A stretch of DNA of 64,000 nt from Lichenostomus cassidix (Eukaryota > Chordata > Aves > Passeriformes > Meliphagidae). The notes under the pieces are model-generated. The model was given only the letters and a program-made list of their open reading frames with translations. It ran no database searches and had not been told where the DNA came from. Of this stretch, positions 1 through 10,944 are shown one piece after another; the first letter of the stretch is position 1, and the number at the start of each line of letters is the position of its first letter. The stretch covers positions 30,159,944 to 30,223,943 of the forward strand of contig CM039188.1 of assembly GCA_008360975.2 (NCBI GenBank), in the 5' to 3' direction. A program made the translations under genes and the position numbers.

Positions 1-479
1 CAGGGCATAATTTCCTTTATTAGTTCATCACAACTCCATACCGGTGACCTTCAAAGTCATACTGCAAATTTATCTTCTTTCAGATCCTTCTCTGCAAAAA
101 GTAATGACCCTAGGAAATGGAAGCCACTGAAAAATGTTGCAAAGGGTAATAAAAGTGTCCTAACTTTCACAAAATTTTGAGTATTGCCTCTCTTTACTGT
201 TCTGTAAGAGTAGATTCTGAATAGACACTTGAAATTATTTATTTTATTATTGCAAAATATGCATGTGTAGTATACAGAGAGAGGGTAGAATTAGTGTTTA
301 TTCTGGAAGAAGTTACAAATATGTCCCAGAACACTAAGTGACAACCTGGACAGGACAAATACCCACAACCTAAGTGCTCTGATCAAACTGCAGGGCAGGC
401 CTGTGCCTGGGCCATGTGTCCTCAGGAAAAGTCCCAGATGAGCAGCAGGACACTCAAGCAGCCTGAGGCAGAGCCTTAC
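1..479 (-). other. DPP10 intron, partial, downstream of last exon seen
   Basis: Non-coding sequence after the GTAAGG donor at 474-479. Neither strand shows the next DPP10 exon. No repeat is recognised. Confidence 0.85.
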
Positions 480-587
480 CTGCACCATGAACATGGCAAT
501 GTGGTGAAACTCGCCACGGCCGCCCTGCTTCACCGGCACAGTCATGAAGAACTTGCTGCCATCCTTGGAGAAAACAGGCTCTTCGTT
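480..587 (-). CDS. DPP10: DPP10 coding exon with [19 protein letters not shown]
   Basis: A 108-nt exon of exactly 36 codons, [20 protein letters not shown] followed by [16 protein letters not shown]. The donor is GTAAGG. The acceptor ends TTTCTAG with a poor pyrimidine tract, but a good branch-point match (GACTAAC on the minus strand, about 20 bases upstream) supports it. The stretch [15 protein letters not shown] is diagnostic of DPP10. Both borders are phase 0. The next exon (starting SKSEQ in mammals, from memory) is not in positions 1-479, so the gene continues beyond the left edge. The Met-initiated frame reading on past 480 into 291 is intron read-through. Confidence 0.97.
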
Positions 588-1675
588 CTAGAAATGTAAC
601 CTTGGGTTAGTCTGGCACGCTTTGCATTCAACTTCTTAACAAAACATCAGGTTACATTGTTTTGTCTCCTTGGTTTTGGTAGCTATTGTGCTCGTAAGTC
701 AATTGGAGAAAAGTCTTTAGGTTTTAAATATATTCTGCTAAGATTAACAAAAATGTGGTGGCTAAACCTAAATGTGGTGAATGCCATGTGCAATCCTGCC
801 CTAAAACATGGGTTACAGTCCCTGCAGAACTCTCCCTCACAATGAGAGCTCTGGTAATCTCACTCCTAATGCAGGGGGACTTTCCAGGGCACTTTCCTTT
901 ACATGCACACAAATAATGACACAGAGAACTCCTCCCAGTGAGGAGAAGAACAAAAGTTTCAATGGTTTGGACTCACTCAGTACATGCTTAACACCCACTG
1001 ACCTTGATAAAGTTGTATGGCAAAAATAAGCACATTGAAGAGATCTTCTGAATCAGTCTTAGCACAAATTGTAGCCTGATGTGATACCATCTCTCCGTGT
1101 CTAACTTTGCTCAGAAATATTAAAGGAAAATGGCTTGCCATAAAAGCATAGTTTCTTTGTTAAAATGATTTCTCATTTGCACATCGCAAAATGAAGCCTG
1201 AAATGTGGTTTAAATAGAATGTGTTTCGTCCAGTTATTGGACAGTTCTGAAGCTATGAAAGTGGAATAATTTGCTGACATATTAGTCAAACATATTGTTC
1301 TGGGTATGAATTTAGAAATGTTTTACATTCTCATTCCAATTACAGCCCATCTGACCTCTAATCTTTGAACTCCTTCAGCTTTAATTTGGTGAGATAATTT
1401 TAAAATCAGAAACAAATCACAGTAAATAGGACATGGCTGGAATGGGACTCATCTGGTGTGTCTTCAACCATCCCAGAGTCAGGCAGTTAATCTGCTCTTC
1501 ATCTGAGGCTTCCTGAACTGAATCCAGACTGAGCAGAAACTGAAGGGAATATTGCCTCCAAAACCCTCACAGGTGTCCCAGGGTTTTATTAGCTTATAAA
1601 ATCACACATAGTTAAATAAAAATGACAATGAAGCAATTACACATTATGCACCCAGAAAAAACATTTATACTGTAC
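588..1675 (-). other. DPP10 intron, 1088 bp
   Basis: Intron between the 39-nt exon and the 36-codon exon. The short reading frames at 657-1029 do not resemble proteins. Nothing else recognised. Confidence 0.9.
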
Positions 1676-1714
1676 CTGTTTAGGAAGCCACAGGTCTGAC
1701 TGCATTTCATATTT
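1676..1714 (-). CDS. DPP10: DPP10 39-nt symmetric small exon
   Basis: A small exon of exactly 13 codons, KYEMQSDLWLPKQ, with a strong acceptor (long T-run, CCTTAG) and donor GTACAG. The mammalian DPP10 segment at this place, from memory, is KYEM-S-D-WL--Q, so identity is clear despite the short length. It is too short to appear as an open reading frame of its own and was found by following the frame between its neighbours. Both borders are phase 0, so skipping it would delete 13 residues without a frameshift. The encoded stretch follows the Cys pair hairpin in the beta-propeller. Confidence 0.93.
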
Positions 1715-3804
1715 CTAAGGAAAAAAAAAAAGGAAAAAATTGCTTTTATGGAATAGCTATAGATAAAAAATATTTCCCACATTCAGCAAAAGGTCTCTAG
1801 GTATTTCATGGGGTTTTTTTCTACTGTGTTACAATTTTCTCATCTCTTTGTTGGCACTTGTGTTGAAACAAATGATAATTTAATTACAAAGTCAGCTGCC
1901 TTATTCAGAGTTTTTGGTAGAACACCACAGGGGACCTAAGAATGCCATTTCAGTCCTTTCTGATTAGCTATCAAGAAGCTTTACACAGGCAGCTCTATTT
2001 GTTTTTTACCTCTAGGCATCATCTGACAACTGGGTATTTTAGGTCCTTCATCAACACCAGGCAAACAGCCAGCACCAAGCTCAAATTGTGAGACCTTTTC
2101 AAATCACAATCCCTTGCTTTAATGGCTTGTAGTGTGGCATTAATGATGAGAAAAAAAAATAAAAGCAAATCATTGGGTTTTATTGTTCATACTCATATTT
2201 CACATCATGCCAGCTGAAAAAAAAAAACCCTCAAAACAACCAAATATCATTTACACATTGTTGGAAAAAATATATATAATATACATCAACTGCTGCAAAT
2301 TGTCATAGTCACAGTGAAGTCATGAAAATTTATTAGCTATAGAAGCATCAGTACATATATGGCCTGGAAAATGAAAATCTGTAGCTATCGCTGATTTTAT
2401 ACACTCCTTTTTGAAACTGAGGACGTGCAAAATCCTAGGGAAAAAAAAAAAAAAGATTTACAGTTGCAATCAAGGAGTGGGATACAATGGTAAATTCTCA
2501 CAAAGTTAGCCTTTCCTCATCCATTAGTGATTTCAAGAGCATCACCTCATCCCAGAGTGTAGAAACTGTGCAGGATGAGCCAGGTTTGAGCTGTGCTGCC
2601 AGCAGTGAGACTGCATCACTGTCCTTCCTCACCCTCCTGAAAAGGTCCTTTGCTGCACTCTAAGGCTTCTGGACTGGGACTTTCTGTCTCTCCCATTCTG
2701 TCCTGGATTGCAGCTCCCTGCATACCTATTCCAAACCAGCCCAACTGACCTTGGGGCACAGAAAGGTTTCCCTGCTCACAGTGCTTCAGGACCCACTTTC
2801 CTAATCAAAGGGCAAAAGGCTGGCAGGAACCAGGTGAAAAGCAACCAAATCTCCATGGTCACAGCCTTAATCCATACTTTGGGGATTTATTAATGGGTTC
2901 TGAGTCAGGAAAAGCACCCTGCAGTATGCAGAGCTTGGAAATAATCTCTAACACTTCAATATGACTGACTTCAGCAGCAGACACTGATGGCAGCCTTTTG
3001 ACTCAGAGGCCAACATTAATCACTCCTAACCATTCACACTGCCAAATTACACCCTCTGCTTTGGAGCATCTGTTGGTACTCATATCAGCATGTATAGAAA
3101 ATATTTATACTTTTAGCTGGTTCTGGGAAGAGATTGTGACTCAGAATGGGAAAGCAGCCAAGTGCATTCAAGATGCAAGACTGACTGTGAAAATGGAGAG
3201 ATGGAATGCTGGAGGGTCAGAAGTCAAAGTCTGGGTCCAGGGGTGGAATGTGGCTGGATTCAAAGAGAAAAATGTATTTCAGCTTGGCTTACATCCAAAA
3301 ATGAAGTATCCCTGTTGCCTTTCAATTTCTTTTATTTTCTAAATTTATTAAGAGTCTGCTATCAAATTTGAAGGAATTGCAAGAATTTTACACCTTTTTC
3401 TTAAGTGTGTGTAAGCTGTGAGAGACAGAAAGATCTAAAATGAAACTCTGCAGGGGGAGAGAGGAGAAACCAGTCAGCTGAAAATATCTGTCAGAGGACA
3501 AGCTTGTCACTGCTCTCGCTATATCCCAAGTACACCATGTTCAGCAACTGCAGTTTCCACTGAAGTTAATGAATGAACAAAGCTTAGTAATTCTGAAAAT
3601 GTCACTCAAAGCTGCTAATTGCATGAAATCATTTCACCACATTTGGAATTTTCTCACATCCATTTCCTCCCTGTTGACTAATTATATTCAGCTTGCAACT
3701 ACTGCATCTGCAAACTGATTTCCAAAAATCTTTTTTTGACTGTGAAAACGAAATGCAGAAGAAACCTTGAAGAGAGACCTTGGGGAAAAAAGCAAACAAC
3801 TCAC
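1715..3804 (-). other. DPP10 intron, 2090 bp
   Basis: Intron between the Cys-pair exon and the 39-nt exon. It holds A-runs near 1720-1740, 2220 and 2445 and an AT-rich patch near 2270. The frame at 2998-3342 (114 codons) has no recognisable domain and crosses no splice pattern. No repeat family was identified. Confidence 0.9.
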
Positions 3805-3928
3805 CCTGGTACAAGCTCCAGTTGTGGTTTCACAGACTGTAAGGATGGAGATATTCTGAGCTCTGTTTAACCACCTCACCACAGCCTTGGTGTTGCTTAT
3901 CCATTTCACCATGGTGATATAATATTCC
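3805..3928 (-). CDS. DPP10: DPP10 coding exon with NIS sequon and Cys pair
   Basis: A 124-nt exon: one base completes Arg, then 41 codons, [20 protein letters not shown] followed by [21 protein letters not shown]. It matches DPP10 nearly residue for residue. Asn-Ile-Ser is an N-glycosylation sequon. The two cysteines eleven positions apart (VC...AC) correspond to a propeller disulfide known in DPP4, where they bracket a hairpin; I infer the same bond here. The acceptor is TTTTGCTCAG and the donor GTGAGT. Phase is 2 in, 0 out. The RWL.R.QN segment is shared with DPP4 and DPP6; TTTGAC favours DPP10. Confidence 0.97.
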
Positions 3929-6900
3929 CTGAGCAAAACATTTGAAAACACAATGTTCAGATCTTTGATATTTCAGATTAGACTTTGAAACAACCCAGCA
4001 TATATACAGTTCATTCAAACGCTGAATTTGTACTGCATGGCAGTGACAGTGCTGAGGGATGCAGAAAATAACCCCAAAATTCCAGCATCTGTGTTCCTCC
4101 AAGTGGGAAGGCTCAGTCCTTCAGTTTGATGTTCCCCTGGGAAATTTCTGCATATATACACAAACTTTCCCAACTGTGAAACATATGTTTGCAAATGCAC
4201 ATGAACTGTGTGCTTTCCAGCCAGCTTGGAAACAAGCACTGAATTCCAACAGCAGCCAGTATTTTCCTACAACAAATACCTTCAGATGACACACATTTTT
4301 GCAAACAAATCCAGTCCTACTGCCAAACAACAACAACAACAAAAAGTTCTGTGAGTCTGTAATATCAGAGTGCAGCTAGAGCCCACTTCAAAATTACAAA
4401 ATAACAAGTATTTTATGACAGGATTTCTGGATAAAAGGCAAGTCCCTCTCACTATCCCTGTGTTCCTGTTTCTGTCTTAACAAACAGCTCATAGTATCAG
4501 CTGAATTGTCTGTCCTTTACAAGGCTGGCTGAGCACATGAGCTCTCCTAGGCTGGTGGTATGAAGGATTTGCCTCCCTCCCCCCAAAATCCTGCTGGGCT
4601 GTCAGGCTGGGGATGTTACAGGACAGAGCTGCTGCAGTCTGTCACCCCAGCTCAGCTATTCCTTCCCTTCTGCACTGGGGGCAGCTGGACACCTGCACAG
4701 CCCAGCTGAGTTCTGTGCTACAGTGGAGTGAGTTTGTCTGGAAACTCAGAGCCCTTTAAAACAAGGGGCTTAGCTGGAATAGAATTAGGCTGTTAATCTA
4801 TTACTGACAGAGATCTCATTGCTCTTTGACAACATGCATTTAATTATGCATTCAAAAGCCTCCTTACCAGATCAAAGATGCTAAGCAGCACCAGCAGCAA
4901 AGCTGTGCAGCTCAGGCTGCACACAGGAGAGGCAGGAGACAGGAATTCACTGACACACCTCAGCAGCCCAGCATACACAGCTTTCTTTGGCTTTCCTATT
5001 TGACTTTTAGCAAAACAGGTATTTTCACATGTGGATACCAGAATGATAAACATCACTGGGGACTTCCAGTGTATTCCAAGTCTAATATTTACTTTTTTTT
5101 TTTTTTTTTTGCTTTAACAAATGTTTGATCTTACTGAGGGGCAAAAACATATGCACAAGTAAAACAAGATCTACCAATATGACACAAGCAGGAAAGCAAT
5201 CAGTTTGTGTCTCCAAGCTTCTCAGGCTCTATTGCAAGTGATCTGTTTACATACCTCAAGTTTCCTCACAACTCTGCTTTAAAGAGGAAAGACCAATTGC
5301 ATTCCAGACAAAGGACTGAAGCAAAATATTAAATCATGTTTGCCACTGAATAAAACGTAACTGTACACATGAAATGGAAGCACCAAGGGGGAAACAGCAA
5401 TTGCATGAAATACAAACATGTATTTGGAGGAAGACTGTCAGTCTTTTTGTGGCATTAAGAGTGCATACTAGGTGGTAAACTTTTCTATAGAATCAAACTT
5501 TCAGGAGTAAAATTTACAAGTGCTATTGCTATCTTTATATCAGAATAACCTGAACAGAACTTGGGAAATATTACCAAGCATCTTTACAGGATCCCTACAA
5601 GAAGCAAACGATTTTTTCACTGGATTTATTAATTAAACTTTTCATTGAATTTACTCAATCTTACATCAAGTTCCCAGATGCCCTAAAAATTAGGGAAACA
5701 GTTTTATATCTTCAGAGTTCCTGCAATAGAAACAATTTCAGACAATGTGAATGTTAATTTTTGTGGTTATAACCAACAATGGTCAATGAGAATGTGAATG
5801 TTAATTTTTGTGGTTATAACCAACAGAACCTCTTTCCCCTTCCCTTTCCATTTGTTTCTCTGTGTAGGAGGGAATTTCTTAATAACAGCAGTTGGTTAGG
5901 ACCTGTATAATAGCTATTTCTAAAATATTTCTGCCCTGAAAGATCCTTAACACTCTGTGTGACAATGAACTATTCAATTTAATTCTGAAAGGCTCCCATG
6001 ACTTATTTACTAATGACTCCACAATGAATGGATTAGAAAGGCACTGAAATAAATTGACTGCTACAGGTAGCTACTACTTTTATTAAAAACGCTAATAGTT
6101 TAGAAAAAAAATAAATCTCCCAACCATTACAAACTTCAAAGATTTCCACTCTAGGGAAGTCAGTTTAAAACACATTTTTCATACCTATATATATTGATAT
6201 ATGGACATATATGGGTTGATGATCAGTGTGAAGACTGTTACTGAAATTCCAAATCAGATGCACAATTTACAGTAAAATTGGCTCACAATTATACAATCTT
6301 TCTAAATTTTACAGCAGGAGAATTATACCTTAATAGTTAAAATTGAGAGGAAACTAACTTTTTTCCCCCAAGTTTAAATAGACTTCCTCAGTCTTCTCAT
6401 GCACTAGAAAGCCAGAATTTTTAATATTAATATTATTTCAATTCAACAGCAACAGTATCTTTATAAAAAACTGAGAAGCCTGGCAAAGATGCTCCAGAGA
6501 TTTGGTTTCAGCTTCAAGATAAGAAAAAAAAAAAGATTTTAAGATACTAATATTAATATTTGAGTCTGCTACTACTTCCATCTGCTGAGGAGGCAGAATG
6601 AATATGAAAAATCCAAAGTGAAACCATAACATCTGAACATTTCCAAGATGATTTTTTTCTTGGGGATTTACACATTGCTTCCTTGCTTAACTTCTCTGCA
6701 CCTTCTGACACTTAAAGGAGAACTTTAATGCCATAAAGGAGAGTGAAGATGCTGATCTGGATGGCAAGAAATCTCTTTCAGATCTTATAGCACTGCTTAA
6801 ACTAATGAAGGGTTAGCAAGCAGCAGGAGATTTTATTATGTTTTTCAGTAGTGGCCCATCAATAGAAAGAAAATACTTCAAAATGCTCAACTCATTCAAA

Positions 6901-8137
6901 ATAATTTCTCTTACTAACACAATCAGTAAGCATGCCAGCTGACACCAATAATTTCAAGGCATAAATTCACTATTAAATTATCCCTGCAGTAAATTAGAGT
7001 ACCTCAATTTATGTAGAAGAGAGCTACACCAGCCTAAGATTGCTCACAACATTTGTGAGTAAGTGCCCAATGTTAACATCCTGATTGTTTTGAGAATAAT
7101 TACTAAAAACATTTGGGGATTTGTAGGAACTGGAATAACACAGGCAGAGGTGGGTTTTTTTTCAGCCAGAGGTAGCTTTTTCTTTGCCAACCCTTTTCAC
7201 ACCATTCTCCATCTGAAAATGCCTTGAGTGAAAAGAGGATGTGGAATTTCTCTGGCTCTTAGACAGCAAACAGATCTGGCCTGTAGAAACTATTGTTGTT
7301 ATTATTTTTATTATTACCTCTATTATATAACATTTTCGGGCTAGAAGATCACCAATATTCTGTACTGAAACCACAATGGGAATTGAATCAAGGTGATTGC
7401 AATTCTACACATGGAATACAAATATAGGAAGGGATGAAAATTTTCTTGCCCATGAAGAAAAAATTCAGGCATCTCAAGCAAGGATAGGCAATGAGGGGCT
7501 CAGCTTATCACAGCAAGTTCAGCAGGAGAGTCACCAGTTGCAGCCAGACCTCATTTCCTCAGCCTCAGAGGAAATGTTAAATCAGCTCAGTGGTTCTGCT
7601 GGAATTTCCCCCTGAAAAACACAGCTCTGCCTTTATTAGCCTGTCTGATCTGATGTCACCTCACTGCCCCTGGTAGCTGGGATGAGAAGCCAAATGATTT
7701 CAGAATAATTCTAACTGGGGGAACACCCTGCTTCTCTGTTCTGTGCAGCTGCAAGACATTTCTGCAATCTCGTGGCAGAAACAGAAAGCAACAAGTTGGA
7801 AACACAGCAAGAAATTGCTGGGAGTGAATGAGTAACAGCCTCAGAAGCAGGATACTCCTCTTAATCATAGCCTAGGATTCTTAATTTCATATATTTCTAA
7901 TAAATTGGAGCTTTTTAAGACATGAGCCCATCCCAGCCCCCTGGTTTATAAGAGGAGATCAGTCCAGTACAGCTGTATTTTATTTTATTTCTTGTCACTA
8001 TGTTTAGCCATGGGGACTGAGATCAAGTGCATTCCAGCCAAAGATAAGTGTTGTGCTGATCTAAAAGGGCAATGATTAGCCTGAGAGACAAGTTAGGTTA
8101 AATCAAACAAGAGTTTCAAAACAATGAAATTATATAC
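3929..8137 (-). other. DPP10 intron, 4209 bp
   Basis: Intron holding an 18-base T-run (5093-5110), a 35-bp direct duplication near 5744-5825 and several AT-rich patches (6180-6210, 6420-6560). No gene or identifiable retroelement is seen. Confidence 0.9.
5744..5825. repeat. Direct duplication, 35 bp identical, period 47
   Basis: Two identical 35-base copies at 5744-5778 and 5791-5825, both starting AATGTGAATGTTAA and ending ATAACCAACA, are separated by 12 unrelated bases. It looks like a local replication slip or a break-repair duplication. No target-site or element structure surrounds it. Confidence 0.9.
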
Positions 8138-8235
8138 CTTGACTTGAAGCTGTCAGGTGGCATCAGTTCCAGTGTATGTGCTGGTCCATACAGATTAACC
8201 ACAAACAGCTTTACTGTTGGGTTTGTTTGACCTGC
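8138..8235 (-). CDS. DPP10: DPP10 coding exon with VVNLYGPAHTLELMPP
   Basis: A 98-nt exon of 32 codons plus two bases: AGQTNPTVKLFVVNLYGPAH then TLELMPPDSFKS and the start of an Arg codon. The family equivalent in DPP4 reads AGAVNPTVKFFVVN, so the exon is unambiguous. Its acceptor ends CCAAAG, directly followed by GCAG; only the AAAG site keeps the frame, since using the CAG four bases later would drop GCAG and shift the frame. The donor is GTATAT, weaker than its neighbours. Entry is phase 0 and exit phase 2. The Asn-Pro-Thr here is not a usable glycosylation sequon because of the proline. It encodes beta-propeller strands. Confidence 0.97.
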
Positions 8236-10789
8236 CTTTGGAAAAGAAAATACAAACAGGAGTTTAGAGGCACTGAATCACTGACAGCTAAGCAGATTCA
8301 CTCATTAACATAATTCAATATTTTTATAATAATGGAAATTTATTAAAGTTCAAGTATGTTAAACCTGAAAAATTAATTTCACAGCCATATGAATCACACA
8401 GATAAAAATATGAAGCACTGAGTGACTCTCTCACCATCCTTTACTGCTGGCAGACCTTCCTGTGCAGAGCAAGTGACCAGCACTGAAGTGGCTTTGCCCA
8501 ATTCAGCAAAGTCAGCTGCCAAAACAGTCAGTTCCTAAATTTGCAATTAAATCCAGCCTCCAGCAAAACCTTATTCAGATGCTATTGCTCCTTCTAAAAA
8601 GCTGCACTACCCCAGTCTGAGACAGCATTCCTCCTCTTCCTCCTCTCCTTCTCTTTACCATTTCCCCTCGTTCTTCCCTCCCTTGTTTGCTGAGCTGAAA
8701 ATCTCAATTTCTGGCCTGGATCAGGAGCCAGCTGCTGTGGCAGGCCAGCTCCAAGGGAAACAAAATGCTTTTTGTTGCTAAAGGGGAATAACATGGCAGT
8801 TTGATGGATACCCACTGGGAAGAGTGTGATAAATCTTGAGCATCCACAGGGAGGCGGGAATCATCCTTCTCCTGTATCATGGCTCATTACTGAGGGATGC
8901 TCCTGAGATGGAGAGAGAGCAATAGGGATGGAAAAAGAGGCTCTGCAGGGCTGCAAGGAGATGCTCCTGGTCCCACATCCCTGTCCTGGACATGCCATCC
9001 CCAAGTCTGTTTCATAACACCCTTGGGATACCCTTGGGATACAAAATATAATACCCTTGGGATACAAAAAATTAAGTGTATTCCTCAACGGGAATGACTC
9101 CTGTTTAATATTGGCAGGAAAAGGTAAAAATCTGCAGATTTATCACAGAAAGCTACAAAGTTGTACACTTGGCTCTTCACAGGCTGAAATATACCCATAA
9201 ATTCCTTTTAGAAATTGGGTTTATCTCAAAATAAATCCAGAATGCTGTAACCACTAATTTCTGAGTACTGAGGAGGACAAGGAAGTGGCACTTGTGTGTT
9301 TTTAACACTGCTAAGGGGAAAAAAAAAGTTTAATGAGCGATAGACTTTTGGGCAGTGAGAATTACTTTTCTTTTTTCTTCATAAAAATTTTGACATCTGC
9401 CCCAAAAGAAATGTCATCTTTCACAGGCATCCTTTTCATGAACACAGCTTGCACAAATGCAGAACTTCTTTTTTTTCCTTGAAGAATACACTCTGTGTGG
9501 ATGACATGTACACAGATAAGCATGTTCTAGGGTTCAGAAAAATGTGTATTGCATTTTGGGTTTTAATCCTAGATATAATTTTCTCTGATGGTTGCACTCT
9601 ATAATAAAGACCAAATCTCTTTTGTAATCTCTGTTGCTACACCACCAGCTTCATTACCAATTAATGATGTTTAACGGGTAGCTAAATTTGTGTTAAATGG
9701 AGACATTAAATAAAGATAATGTTTTTTCATTAATGAGATTACTGAAGTAGCATTGTGTATCACTTTTATGCTGAATTGCTAATGAAATAGAATTACTCCT
9801 TTTTCATTTACAAAGCTGACTTAAAAATGCTCCTTGTTTTTTCTTTGCTCTGTCACTCAAGGCCTTTTGCCAATGAAGTAAAACCTCTAAAATTACTGTT
9901 ACTTCATGATTTCAGAGTATTATTTCATAGCAAAAATACATTTTATTTACAAAATATATGTTATTGTTTCGTAGTACCTGGTACAGTCTAACTGTTCAGC
10001 CATCAAGAATAAAGGTTCATCACCAAAAACCAGCAGCAGGAATAGCAGGGTAACAGGAATATTTTCTAAAGCTCTCAATAAACTTTCCCTGAAATATCAA
10101 AGGAGTAGCATATATGTGGATCTATGCACCCCATCAGAAAGGAACTCAGACACTTGGAAACTGCATGCAAGGGCTGAATAAACTGATCAGCTGGGAGATC
10201 AAAACAACAGATCTAGAGGCAACTCAGCAGAAAATCCCCAGAAAATGAGAAGCCATTTCAGCCATCATCCCTGTCTGGGCTGTTTTTTGACTTCCCCAAA
10301 ACAAATCCAAAAACCCTTCCCTAAATCTTCTGAAACACAGTGATAGTTCTACTTTTTTTTTCTTTTTTCTCATGGCCATGAAAATATGTTACTGTGGCTT
10401 ATCCTGTTCAATGCCAGTCTGTCACATTTATTAATAACAGAACAATCTATGGAGATCTCTGCATCAGTGAAGGAGCACAGAGTGTCTGACACCAGTGCAG
10501 CTGGGGTTGGATCTGTTCTCTATGCAGTCCCTAAAATGCTTTACCCTTCTCTCTGAGGTGCTGGATTGATTTTACCAAGCCAAATATCAGTGATGAAATT
10601 ACTTTAGATTTGTTTCTCTGCTGTCCCTTCACCCGATAGTTTCTTTCCAACAAAACGCATTACAATTTACTGAAAAAAAAAAAGTGATGATTATTTTCTG
10701 AGAAGCAACACGAACAAAATCAGCCCCTGGTACTGAGTGGAAACACTCTTTCCGTATGTTTGGATATTGTCAGTGAGCACTGATCTTAC
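8236..10789 (-). other. DPP10 intron, 2554 bp
   Basis: Intron between the exons ending YPYPK and starting AGQTN. It contains a pyrimidine-rich tract (about 8625-8695), a short three-copy repeat of CCCTTGGGATAC near 9020-9068, and an AT-rich stretch with many TAAT cores near 9650-9830. No coding signal was found. Confidence 0.9.
9020..9068. repeat. Short repeat of CCCTTGGGATAC, three copies
   Basis: Three copies of ACCCTTGGGATAC or close variants; the first two are adjacent and the third lies after an AT-rich insert. A tiny local expansion with no known function. Confidence 0.8.
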
Positions 10790-10944
10790 CTTTGGGTATG
10801 GATACTGCTTTCCCTTGGGATAGAGCCCTCCTGTGAAGCGGGGAATGACCATGTTGGGTACCAGAGAGTCATTGATGGTCAGGAAGGCCAATCTTTCCCC
10901 ATCTGGAGACCACCAGTGAGCAATGTGGGAGTGAAGAAGTTCCT
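10790..10944 (-). CDS. DPP10: DPP10 coding exon with [13 protein letters not shown]
   Basis: A 155-nt exon: two bases complete a Glu, then 51 codons starting [20 protein letters not shown] and ending [16 protein letters not shown]. The WWSPDG turn is the signature of the DPP4/DPP6/DPP10 propeller. The combination [15 protein letters not shown] and [12 protein letters not shown] selects DPP10 rather than DPP6. An N-linked glycosylation sequon (Asn-Asp-Ser) is present near the middle. The acceptor is TTTTGCAG and the donor is GTAAGA. It exits at phase 0. An upstream Met in the same open frame (up to 10987) belongs to intron, because the acceptor at 10945 gives the conserved reading. No stop, frameshift or odd codon is seen. 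Confidence 0.98.
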
